Shown piece by piece: positions 1 through 9,154 of a stretch of 64,000 nucleotides of DNA. The translations under genes and the position numbers were made by a program. The stretch is from assembly GCF_964019385.1 (NCBI RefSeq), contig NC_088654.1, forward strand, positions 5,353,597 to 5,417,596. The letters run 5' to 3'. The notes under the pieces are model-generated. The model ran no database searches. It was not told where the DNA came from and saw only the letters and a list, made by a program, of their open reading frames with translations. Position 1 is the stretch's first letter; each line of letters opens with the position of its first letter. This DNA comes from Sycon ciliatum. Its lineage: Eukaryota; Porifera; Calcarea; Leucosolenida; Sycettidae.

Positions 1-284
1 TCCGCTGTACCGCTGATGTTGCTGCATGGCATACGCTATATGCGTTGTGTGCGTTTTGCTGTATACGCTGTTATGTCCAGTTTTATATGCTTATGTTTTG
101 CATGTACGCTGTTTCTGCATGCTATAAATAGCTGGTGTTATTCGTGTTCATTGTTTAATTATCAGATGAAGTGAAATATACTGTGTAAAGGAAAAGAGTT
201 GTCCTCGTGCCGTGTGGTCGTACGATCCTGACAATTTAGAGAATCTTAGAGGGTTCATAACAACCATGTTCGATTGGGAATAAA
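1..284. other. Left edge, no gene seen
   Basis: T-rich intergenic DNA. I see no conserved reading frame, RNA gene or repeat that recurs elsewhere in the window. Confidence 0.5.
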
Positions 285-594
285 GGAGGAACGCTGCATC
301 ACAGCCTTTTCGGACAAAAAACAGTCGACTCAGCGTCCAAAAGAATACAACATATGGGCCAATCGCGGTCATCCGTGCTTTTCTAAGAACGAAATGGCGC
401 TTTTAGTGACATTTTGCATACAAATCCCCATCTCGTAGGGCGCAGCCACCCAGTTTCGGTGGAAGCGCGCGAGTTCGATTGGGATTCAAGTAGGAAGGGA
501 GCGTCTCAGCTTTCTCGGACCAAGACCATTCCACTCAGCACGCCGAAGACTACAACTGGTGAAGTTTTGATTTTTGCCTTAACTTCCCCTTTAA
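285..594 (-). mobile_element. TTAA-ended DNA transposon fragment (Kolobok-like terminus)
   Basis: The right edge ends in CCCCTTTAA (586-594). Its reverse complement, TTAAAGGGGAA followed about 40 bp in by GCTGAGTNGAATGGTCTTGG, matches the terminus at 13036-13120. The TTAA end suggests a TTAA-target superfamily (piggyBac or Kolobok). The copy at 13 kb also begins a THAP-like peptide, which favours Kolobok. The left boundary is uncertain. Non-coding here. Confidence 0.5.
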
Positions 595-1084
595 AACTTG
601 ATTGAATGAAAGCGGGAACGAGTTGCCATAACTCACTTTAGTGGTGGGAACGGATGAGATGTTTCCGTTGGTTTTGCCCAAAGAGGCATACTACCCTGGG
701 GCGGCTAGACGTGCGACCGGATTTCCATGTCCACGACAGTACGAGGTCTAGGCTTATGACATAAGTACGACATCGGTTACAACTAAAAGAAAAACCCTAT
801 TACAATGAACAGTGCATATCGGTTGTAGTGGGGTAGACAGGCCTCTTTTACGGGCAAATTAACACAATGGTTTTAAATGCAATAAATCATACATTGGAAA
901 CAAAATCAGAAAAAAATGCTTGTGTAAAATACAGAATTTCGGACCCAAACAAATAAAACTTCAAATCAATTTTTTATAATTAAAATAAACTCAATCAATA
1001 AACTCAATTCAAAAGGAGGAAAATATTACAAAAAACAACAACACTGTACTAATTAATAAGAACACCCAAAACCTCAAGAAGGAA
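595..1084. other. Intergenic, no gene
   Basis: AT-rich spacer before unit 1. Around 833-872 there is a minus-strand copy of a short sequence (TTGCCCGTAAAAGAGGCCT) also present at 12789-12808, probably a retroposon tail. Nothing else is recognisable. Confidence 0.5.
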
Positions 1085-3572
1085 AATAATAATTTGTGAA
1101 ACTATTACCATAGTACACACTCCTGCAGTAAAGTATTGAACTTGACCTCCTCAAGTTTAAGACGTACAAGAGCAAAATATATTATAGTGGGTCCGAGCAG
1201 TAGACCAAACGGTAGGGAGGAACAAAACAACGAATACTTCAAAGTATGTGCAATTGGTTTCTGCACATTAACAAAAAGGTGAGCAACACGATGACGAAGT
1301 TATTATTTACACAAGCACAATACATGGAATTGTTGAGATTGTGAATAGATATGAAAAACTTGAAAGGGTCAACACGACTGTCTATTCAAGACTACACAAT
1401 ACCCGCAATTTACTATGTACGAGTAATGTCTTCACGCAAGAAACTGAGATAAACTGCAAACGGATTTATAGCCTGATATGAAGATTGTATATAGAAATAC
1501 CGCTGTAATGACAGCACCTGAGCACAAATTCGAATATCAATCGGTTCCTTTAAGAGCCCATTTAGTCTAGCATGGTGTGTGAACATTTCATCAATGAAGC
1601 AGGCTATAGCTGCCTCGTGCTTTTCCTTGTACTTCACAAACGTCAATTGTGTGTGATCATCGACATCATTATAAAAGAAGTCTCGTGCACTGCTAGCTTG
1701 CTGAAAATGATTGATTGAGGAAGATTTGTAAATGATCTGGCTTCCTGGTTGTAACCATTTGTGTAAAAATGCGTGCATGCCAGAAAGGTCAACAGAACGG
1801 TCCAGCTGGGTCACAGCAAAGTTAGTGTTCATCTCTACCGCAATAATCATGTTAAATTCGGCATAGGGCTTGAAAACATCCAAATATACTAGATTCAAAG
1901 GTCCAAACTTCAACTTCTTTTCAAGCACTTCGACGCTTTTGGAGGTTATCCAATGATATGATCTAGCTTTCGACATAATCTGCACTTTGCACGAGGTTGG
2001 TAGGTCAAACAATGTGAAGAAGCCTAGCACAATCTCCATGAGATTTCCTGGGGCACTGGAAAGATTTGATTTAGCTACGATCTGCCATGCAGACCCGCAA
2101 CGATTGCAACCCCACAGATAGCCGCCTTTTGACGATTGATGAACAGATATCTTGGCTGGTAATTCGCAGAGATTACATTGAATTTCATTACGAATCACCT
2201 TCCTTCTCGCCAAGAAGCGTAGCAATGACTCGTTGTCCTGTATATGTGCCGAAATATCCTTCCAAGAGTACTCTTCCTCCTCGTCCTCCATTATTGTTCT
2301 TGGTTGCACAATCTGGGTTCCCTCTAAACGTGCATAGGCTGCTCCACGGACAGAAGGCGAGTAACCGAAACCGGAAATCATCTTGGCGGCCGACAGTGTC
2401 GCAAAAAACGTTAACAGAGATCCAGTAACTTGACCATAAAGGCGTTTAACAAGTTATTTTATATTGTTGAACTAGCAATGTCACCTGGAGCAGAGTAAGA
2501 TTAAGGCAGATAATACCGTTCGCGAACTTGATGGCATTTAACTACGGCTTCAAATCGGCGATGACAACTTTCCTGGATACTGTTGCTTCTACGATTTCCA
2601 CTATTTATTCTTGTCTGGACGTACCACGACTGATGGTGAAACAAAGGCGTGTTTACTCGTCCCATTAGCTCTTAGCCCGCCGGTGTTGTAAGTTTCACAG
2701 TAGAGCGCTATTTCCTCCGCCTCAGGTGAAAAGTCAGCTTCCAGTGAGCTGAAACCACTTGACAACGTCTCCCCGCGGAACTAATGCCAAGATTTCAAAT
2801 ATGATATATAGCGCTGGCATCTGCGAAATATTTTCGATGAAACTTTTATGCGGCGAAACTGCTATATTTGGAAGGATTCAAATGCGATAATTATTATCGA
2901 TGTCATCAGCGACATATTTTCGTAGAAACAGCCATTCGGCAAAACTGCTATTCTGTGAATGGAAATTCTGTGAATATGCCCTTGAAGAACCTGCTTTCTG
3001 TGAACCTGATTTTCGACGAAGTGACCAGTCGCTAAATCTGACACTCTATGACATGTCTTTCTGTGGAACATCGGTCTGTGAATGATCGTTCTATGAACCC
3101 GTTTTCGGTGAACCGTCGGGATACCACTTACGTAATGAGTGAAAATCGACACATCGTTTTGAAGGCTACATTTCAATCTTTAAAATTTTGTATCTTCCAA
3201 ACTTTAATGGGTTAGAGGTTCACGCGCACTTGCCATTTTCTATTATGTTGTATCCCCATTCCTACCGCACTATGGTATTAGAAACTCTGTGTTGTGAAAT
3301 ATTCAATGAGAACCTTCGAGCATTGGACTAATTTGATAATAAGAAGAGGAGGAAGATTGAACACTGTTGAATCTCGTTGCCTGCTCCCAAAATCTCCCCT
3401 ACATATCACGCAGACCGCCAAGCGTACTCATTTGGCGGGACTGTGTCGATAGTTATAACCTACGCAGTTGCTGGACGATTGAAACACGAATTCAGATTTC
3501 GAAGCTCTGCATGAATGTTTGTGACACGCCTGTTTAAGGCAAGGAAGCCTGAGTCAGATGTGACCTGATTCC
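1085..3572 (-). repeat. Tandem unit 1 (gene plus flanks), segmental duplicate of 9155-11604
   Basis: The whole block, including the gene, its 3' flank and more than 1.1 kb of 5' flank, recurs at 9155-11604 with few differences. Both copies diverge after the same words 'GCCTGAGTCAG..GTGACCTG' (about 3570 and 11604). Both lack the roughly 80-bp segment that carries the TATA box in units 2 and 4-8, so the promoter loss came before the duplication. Confidence 0.8.
1413..2381 (-). CDS. Merlin/IS1595-like transposase-derived zinc-ribbon protein, copy 1
   Basis: Open 322-codon intronless frame. The start is the ATG at 2381 in the context GCCAAGATG, which is conserved as AAG-ATG in all copies. The N-terminus is shorter and differs from units 4-8 (an acidic DEEEE stretch). 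The zinc ribbon reads CNLC..., then CNRC after a 19-residue spacer, which is the Merlin/IS1016 arrangement. Downstream come a helical region, the 'VYLDVFKP' strand, 'PGSQIIYKSSSI' and a C-terminal 'NPFAVYL' motif. At the expected second and third catalytic acid positions there is no acid, so strand transfer is unlikely. It lacks the TATA block of its relatives, and the putative poly(A) hexamer after the stop is AGTAAA. It may be a silent or differently driven copy. Family membership is certain from the other copies; the Merlin link is inference. Confidence 0.75.
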   Translation of the reverse strand: MISGFGYSPSVRGAAYARLEGTQIVQPRTIMEDEEEEYSWKDISAHIQDNESLLRFLARRKVIRNEIQCNLCELPAKISVHQSSKGGYLWGCNRCGSAWQIVAKSNLSSAPGNLMEIVLGFFTLFDLPTSCKVQIMSKARSYHWITSKSVEVLEKKLKFGPLNLVYLDVFKPYAEFNMIIAVEMNTNFAVTQLDRSVDLSGMHAFLHKWLQPGSQIIYKSSSINHFQQASSARDFFYNDVDDHTQLTFVKYKEKHEAAIACFIDEMFTHHARLNGLLKEPIDIRICAQVLSLQRYFYIQSSYQAINPFAVYLSFLREDITRT

Positions 3573-4065
3573 GCCCTCTCCTTGTCTCACCATGCTGATC
3601 ATGTGTCGTCCAAAGTATGCCGATCTGTCGGCATAATGTCAAGTCACTTGTCCCATTTGCCCCAAAATTTCCGGATCAATTTTTATAAATTATACATTCT
3701 TCCCCTCGTCACGTACTTCCCTGCCTGGTCCACCATTAACAAAACCCATATAGGCAAATTAAAAGTTCTCCATCGCCCTATAATTGGTACTGATCGTTAT
3801 ATCTCAAATCTAGACTTGTATGCTGCTGCATCCACTACAACTCTGCAACACTACCTTGATGCTTGCAAAGTGCAACCTGGCACATTCAATTTGTCTTGAC
3901 AAGCATCCTGCTCATTTACAGTCCCTTAATTGGTTCAATTCAGATGGCACCGCGCGAAACTGCGTTCGTCTTCCCCTAGCTAGGTCTACCCTATTTGTAA
4001 ATTCCCCTTTCTTTTACTCCTACTCAACGTGGCTCCAACCTCCCACCATCGATACAACGACATAA
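3573..4065 (+). mobile_element. LINE remnant: C-terminal end of reverse-transcriptase ORF
   Basis: Broken frames at about 3640-4065 read like the C-terminal part of a CR1/L2-type ORF2 protein (FYKLYILPLVTYFPAWSTIN, then ARSTLFVNSPFFYSYSTWLQ). The second phrase parallels 'SLFLKSPFFSAYSLWSNLP' of the LINE at 31.8-32.2 kb. 5'-truncated with at least one frameshift; no tail recognised. Confidence 0.65.
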
Positions 4066-4536
4066 TTTTCAAGTACGAGGTATGTGTGTCACACTAACAG
4101 CAAACCAACATCCTTCCATTCCTTCGTAATCACAAATAAAACAGAGAGCTGGAGCTTCGTGGAGGAAGTACCAGTGCAACAAACTAAAGTTACTTCTGTC
4201 GACGTTTGTTTGTTTTGTCCCAATTTTCGCGTTCTCATTGTGTACAACGTACACATCAGTGTTCGAGTTCCGAAGGCAAGCGTGCACCGTACATCGAACA
4301 GTTGGCTCGATCGACCAGCACACGGGCTGGACTTCGTTTTAGACGATGATTGTATGCGTGGAGGTCAAGTCAGGCGTGACGTCACTCGGTACTTCGGGAC
4401 AATTTTGGGGACCTTCTTTTCAAGTTTTCACCCACTTCCAGCCATCGAAGAGAAAAACGAATAACACCATCGTGATCAGAAGCCAAAGAACTAAAAGGTA
4501 TAACAAAGAAAATATTCGGTGACAGTTCCCCTTTAA
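4066..4536 (+). mobile_element. TTAA-ended repeat fragment
   Basis: Ends in AGTTCCCCTTTAA (4524-4536), the same terminus as at 594 and 13036. The left end is not recognisable. A 126-codon frame crosses it but shows no domain, and I do not regard it as a gene. Confidence 0.4.
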
Positions 4537-5085
4537 AATGGAACCGATTTAAATGAAATTCCAGCCATAATGGGTTAAGTGGTCTCCCTATGTCACTTGT
4601 AGTCGAGCAGGATATTTCTCTATTTGGAGAATTACCTGCGAATGGCTGGGTGCACGTGATGTTCTCTTGATCAATCTGTCTACGCTAAAGTTCGTTCAGG
4701 AAACATTTCCACATACAGACAGACCACGTAGCTTTGCACAACCATTGACAGTTGATCACGGACAGAACAGTAATGTTCGCGAACCTAATAGCTTCGTGTA
4801 CACTCCTGCTGTACAACCTTGAACTTCTCGTGGTCAGTTTTAAGACGTACAAGAGCAAAATATACTGTACTGGGTGTAGTATGACAGGATTAGTAGACCA
4901 AACAGTAGCAAACCAAAACGACACGAACGTACGGGTGGGTTTCTACAAACAAAGATGTGTGCACCAATATCACAAGGTAACACATTTACAAGCGTAATGC
5001 ATTGCCTATTCCGAGATTATGAATAGGTATGAGATACTTGAAAGTGCAAGCACTAGGGTATGTTCAGGACTACACATATATGCAA

Positions 5086-5091
5086 TTTATT
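5086..5091 (-). promoter_or_regulatory. Poly(A) signal AATAAA overlapping the stop codon
   Basis: On the minus strand the coding end reads TCA-TAA-TAAA, so AATAAA overlaps the TAA stop. The same arrangement occurs in units 4, 6 and 7, and AATAAA lies at the stop in unit 5. This implies a very short 3' UTR. Use of the signal is inferred. Confidence 0.5.
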
Positions 5092-6070
5092 ATGAAGTAC
5101 CTTCACGCAAAACATTGAGATAACATGCAAAAGGATTTTTGGACAGAACTACAGACTGGGTGTTGAAAAAGCGTTGCAATGCTATCACCTGAGCGCACAT
5201 TTCAAAATCTGGCGTTTTCTTGAACAGTAATTGTAGTCTAGAATGGGTTTTTTTAAATTCTTCCAACAAGCAGGAAGTGGCTGCCTCGTGATCCTTGCGC
5301 TGCGTTGATGAGCAATGTTTCTGATCATCAACATCAATAAACAAGTAGTCACGCACACAGCCGGTCATCTGGGAAAGATCGATGGAGGAAGATTTGTAAA
5401 TGACCTTGGTTCCTGGTACTAACCATTTCTCTACAAATGTCAGCACGCAAGAAAGGTAACCTGAACTGTCAACCATTGTCACTGCAACGCTACTGCTCAT
5501 CCCTACCGCAATAATCATCGTACTGTCAGCGTTTGGCTTGAAAACATCCAAATACACTGGATGTACAAGTCCTAACTTCAAATTCTTTTCAATCATCCCG
5601 AGACTTTTGGAGAGTATCCACTGATATGATTTGTATTTCGGTGTTATCTTCACTTTGGACGAGGTTGGTAGGTCAAACAATGTGAAGAAGCCTAGCACAA
5701 TCTCCATGAGATTTCCTGGGATACTGGAAAGATTCGATTCAGCTACAGTCCTCCATGAAGACGTGCAACGGGTGCACATCCAATAATGACCGCTGCTTGA
5801 CTTTCGCTGAACAAATATTCTGGCTGATCTTTCGCATCGGGTACATTGCATTTCATTACCAATCACCTTCCTTCTCGCCAAGAAGCGTAGCAATGACTGA
5901 TTGTTCTGTATATCTCCCTCAAGGTCCTTCGAGGAGTACTCTTCCTCCTTGCACTGCTCGTCGTCCAGTATGTTACTTGGTTCAACAATCTCCATTCCCC
6001 TTACACGTGCATTGGCTGCTACTCCTTCAGACGCACCGGCGGAAGCTGAGTCATCGACATTGGTATCCAT
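5090..6070 (-). CDS. Merlin/IS1595-like transposase-derived zinc-ribbon protein, copy 2
   Basis: Open 326-codon intronless gene. The frame stays open upstream, but the start is placed at the ATG at 6070 (ACCAAGATGG, a good Kozak context) because the same ATG is conserved across the array. Order: Ala/Ser/Gly-rich N-terminus, acidic linker, 'LLRFLARRKVI', zinc ribbon (CTRC...CTRC), helical stretch, 'VYLDVFKP', 'PGTKVIYKSSSID', C-terminal 'NPFACYLNVLREGTS'. A TATA box lies 91 bp upstream and AATAAA overlaps the stop. This looks like a complete transcription unit. An Asp sits at the first putative catalytic site, but Lys replaces the second Asp, so it is probably not an active transposase. Function unknown; DNA binding through the zinc ribbon is a reasonable guess. 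Confidence 0.8.
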   Translation of the reverse strand: MDTNVDDSASAGASEGVAANARVRGMEIVEPSNILDDEQCKEEEYSSKDLEGDIQNNQSLLRFLARRKVIGNEMQCTRCERSARIFVQRKSSSGHYWMCTRCTSSWRTVAESNLSSIPGNLMEIVLGFFTLFDLPTSSKVKITPKYKSYQWILSKSLGMIEKNLKLGLVHPVYLDVFKPNADSTMIIAVGMSSSVAVTMVDSSGYLSCVLTFVEKWLVPGTKVIYKSSSIDLSQMTGCVRDYLFIDVDDQKHCSSTQRKDHEAATSCLLEEFKKTHSRLQLLFKKTPDFEMCAQVIALQRFFNTQSVVLSKNPFACYLNVLREGTS

Positions 6071-6159
6071 CTTGGTGGACGACGGTGTCACACTAAACGT
6101 TAGCAGAGATCCAGTTACTTGGCGGAACAGGCTTTGGACCAGTTTATGTGTCGGAAGAA

Positions 6160-6180
6160 GTTTATACAAGTCCCCTAGTG
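6160..6180 (-). promoter_or_regulatory. TATA core promoter of copy 2
   Basis: Minus strand reads GGGGACTTGTATAAAC. The TATAAA edge is 91 bp from the ATG at 6070, as in units 4, 5, 6 and 7. Conserved position and sequence are the evidence; no start site is known. Confidence 0.65.
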
Positions 6181-6425
6181 ATGACGTAATTATACAATGT
6201 GATGATTTTGTTACTCACTCTTTCCATATTGTTGAACTAGCAATGTTACCTGGAGCAGAGTCACACTAGGACAGATAATCCCGTTCGCGATCTTGGAACT
6301 TGATTTTGTATTTCGCTATACACGTGTATATTTATGGCAAAACGACACGTCATTGTGATGGTCACTTTCTAATCCTTAAAATATTGTATCTTCGAAATTT
6401 TGATGGATTAGATGTTCACGCCACA

Positions 6426-7145
6426 CTTGCGAGGTTTTTGTAAAATAAATTTTAACCTCTCATTTCTACACATGGGGCTGTGTTACTACAAACGTAGTAG
6501 TGTGAATCTTTGTATGGGGAATTGTACGGGCCAGGCAAACAATAGTGCCTGTACTAAATGCAAGTATAAACTACTCGCCAGTGCAGAAAATTAACAAGCA
6601 AAGTGTCCACGGAAGTATCAATTTGACAACGCCTACATGATCTAAGCAGCAGTGGGACGTCCGTGAAACGTAGCACAGAAGGAAGTGTAGTAGTATGCGT
6701 TAACAGTGAACAGCATGAGTTGTGAGGTGTAATATCTCTTTTCTTTCTAACGACTCTATCTCTCCAACGCACAACAAGAACAACCGCAACACACAAAACA
6801 CACAAAAACCATCAAAGTAGGTTAAGGGAGCATGTCTGAGAACACCAAAGTGTGTGTGCACGTGGATCTTGCTCAAAATGGTCAGGTAGGGTCCCCTTGG
6901 GGTGTGGATCGCTTGTGCAAAGCCCTTCAATACGTTTCTGCAGGGAACCTTAAAACTAGCATACCCATCAAATATTGCAAAAATATCAACAAATGAGAGT
7001 GCTCTATATTTGTCCCGAATTGTTCAAATAGAGCTCACTTACACACGTGGCTAAAATATTATATTATTTATGGGTCGAGAAACTAGTCATGCCACAGCGT
7101 ATACGAACAAGTTACAAACGAACACATAATCGAGCCAACATTGCC
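6426..7145. other. Intergenic, no gene
   Basis: Probably more 5' flank of unit 2: 6600-6640 (GTCCACGGAAGTATCAAT) resembles 63711-63741 beyond unit 8. No convincing coding frame or RNA gene. Confidence 0.4.
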
Positions 7146-7615
7146 TCACCTTAGAAGAGTTCTTGGCTCATAACCGCTTAGCCACGCCAGGATCCCAGAA
7201 GACAGGGTCCATCACCCCCTGACGCCATAAATGAGCGTCTTGAATATAGTCAATTTAAAATCGCTGGCAAAACAGCCAGTTGCCTACTCAATTGGCAAGA
7301 ACTATATACCGGCAGATAGAAGAACACGTCTTCTAGCGCTGAGGACATGCCCCAATCTTCCTTTTCGGGGGTTCTCTTGAAATAATTATACTTTTTTGAA
7401 ATTTTCCCTCGACCATGCTGAAATACGGCCAAAGTCATAACTGCGCAAGACGGCTTTTGCCTCTCCGCCACGTTTCCTAAGCAATTTCTACTTCAACACT
7501 ATTCCCAACGCTGCAGAACAAAGTGTATTGTTGACTCTGACAAGGAAAAGCAGCGGTGATCACTTGTCACTTCAAACGACAAGCTTCTTCTTGTGCCACC
7601 AATAATTGTTGGCGC
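7146..7615 (-). repeat. Dispersed coding repeat X, copy 1
   Basis: The reverse complement matches 31165-31563 and then, beyond a LINE insertion, 41306-41385. Shared peptide features: 'ERKNFK/RGKISK', 'KMGDMSSA(Q/L)E(E/D)', 'F(N/Y)LPVYS', and 'FWD(S/P)GVAKR' followed by NSSK and a GTGAG sequence that could be a splice donor. I do not recognise the protein. It could be an exon of a host gene that was duplicated, or part of a DNA transposon. Frames are broken in both copies. Confidence 0.55.
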
Positions 7616-8151
7616 ACTGTTGATGCAGGTTTTGGATTACATTGCGAGATGCGCTTGAAGAGGTGTTCTAACATCATGTTTCTGATCGACATGATCGTCC
7701 AGATTTTGATTCTGATCTTGATTGTCCATCAACTCCATCAAATTCGTCGATCTGCTTTATCACGAGGTTGTTGGCCCACAGCCACTTTCAGGACGCAAAC
7801 TTATCGAGCTTCGATCGCACAAATCCAGATTTGTTCAACCATTTTTCTACTTTTTCAGAGCTTTCCTGCTTGTGAAATTCGAGTCGTTCAGCAAAAGAAA
7901 TGGTTGTTGTTTGGAGTTACAAGTGTTGTCAGTTTGAATTTCTTGTCACACTCGGTAGAGGTAACCACGCTGCATTGTTTGGCGTGCTGGCGTCTGGAGC
8001 GGTGCCTGGTGTTTGAGCTTGAGGGCTTGAGGAGGCGATTTCCTTCGTCGGGTTAGAAATTGGCAATGTCGCCATGAAAATAATCAAATTTGTGTATTTC
8101 CAGAAAACGTGGAACACTTTTAACGAGACATGTCCTGGGTGGTAGTGGAGA
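7616..8151. other. No supported gene
   Basis: A 166-codon frame is open on the plus strand, but it shows no domain, a T-rich hydrophobic stretch and no relative in the window. I treat it as chance. Confidence 0.4.
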
Positions 8152-8153
8152 TA

Positions 8154-8634
8154 CAGTCAGACCTCGCTTACCCGCACACATCTGTTTTCCACAAAAATAC
8201 CCGGATAGGCGAGGGAACCGGATAACTGAACACACATACTGTATATGCATGTGGCATATCAAAAGCAGGGGACATCGTATATACATGTAGACGGGTCCTA
8301 TGCAGTGCAACTAGCGTGCACAGTATGTAAAACAAGCGAGAAAAATGACAAGTGCATGCAACTGAGTGCTGTCCACATGCACCCAGCATGAAGGACCTCA
8401 TTTGCCTGTACAACTCCCTGATTCTAGCTTCTGCAAGGCACATGCAACCGGATACGACGAAGCTTTTTGTACACATTTCAACCAGTTTGTACACAAAATC
8501 ATGCACCGGTATGCGGATCGCGAGGTTCGGTTATGTTGTATGCATAACATATGCTGCACATCGGTAACCAGCGATTTTCTTCCGGATGGCGAGGGATCCG
8601 GATAAACGAGGACCGGATAAGCGAGGTCTGACTG
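8154..8634. mobile_element. pogo/Tigger-like MITE, 481 bp
   Basis: Terminal inverted repeats CAGTCAGACCTCGCTTA (left) and TAAGCGAGGTCTGACTG (right), flanked by TA at 8152-8153 and 8635-8636. The end sequence and TA target are typical of the pogo branch of Tc1/mariner. Internal copies of 'CCGGATA.GCGAGG' repeat near both ends. No transposase remains. Confidence 0.85.
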
Positions 8635-8636
8635 TA

Positions 8637-9154
8637 GTCCACTGTCCTGCATTTCATGGTTCAGAAAAATAGACGCCGTAAATGGTTCCGGCTATAGTCC
8701 TTGAAATTTGGCTATTTTAGCGATGCAATTGTGTGATGTTTGGAGATAATGTTTAATGCTTTGCTGGATATAGACATGGTTCTATGTGGTGGTGATGTGA
8801 AGACTACTCACGTGAGGTCATGTTGGCATGGTTGTGGTTTGTTCTCACCTCAATCTTGGACGTTTTACCAACGCTCGTTTTTGGACCCAATATTCAATCG
8901 TATTTTCGGCCCAATTCGAGGTGGACGCCAGTTCCAAGGTGTCCGTAAGTTATGGAACGAGCCCTTTTGCATTGTTGTTGTTGACGCCAAAGGAAACCTA
9001 CTTGCAAAATTTGACCGAATTTGGAGAGATGGCATAGCCCAGCTTTTCTGGTTTTCTCAGGCATGCTCTTTTAAACACACGCACATCACATGCACAGACC
9101 ATATAACGTTGCACAATAAGTGATAAACCAGACGTCGTCAGAAAATTCATGTCG
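8637..9154. other. Intergenic, no gene
   Basis: Short frames only, none conserved. No repeat recognised. Confidence 0.4.

Larger units (their letters stand above)
4560..6425 (-). repeat. Tandem unit 2 (gene plus flanks)
   Basis: The 3' flank (4570-5089) matches 41836-42370 closely, including 'GTCGAGCAGGATAT' and 'GAGAATTACCTGC', so unit 2 and the truncated copy at 42.4 kb are sisters. The 5' flank carries the TATA block and the 'CTAGCAATGT(T/C)ACCTGGAGCAGAG' block shared by the array. Confidence 0.75.

Noticed and set aside
4084-4464. 126-codon plus-strand gene
   Set aside because: No domain, no relative, lies in a TTAA-ended repeat, and an overlapping minus-strand frame is equally open.
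5090-6169. Start of copy 2 at 6169 (359 codons)
   Set aside because: That start is a TTG inside the TATA region; the conserved Kozak ATG at 6070 is shared by the family.
7556-8056. 166-codon plus-strand gene
   Set aside because: Composition is T-rich and hydrophobic by chance, no motif, and its start overlaps repeat X on the other strand.
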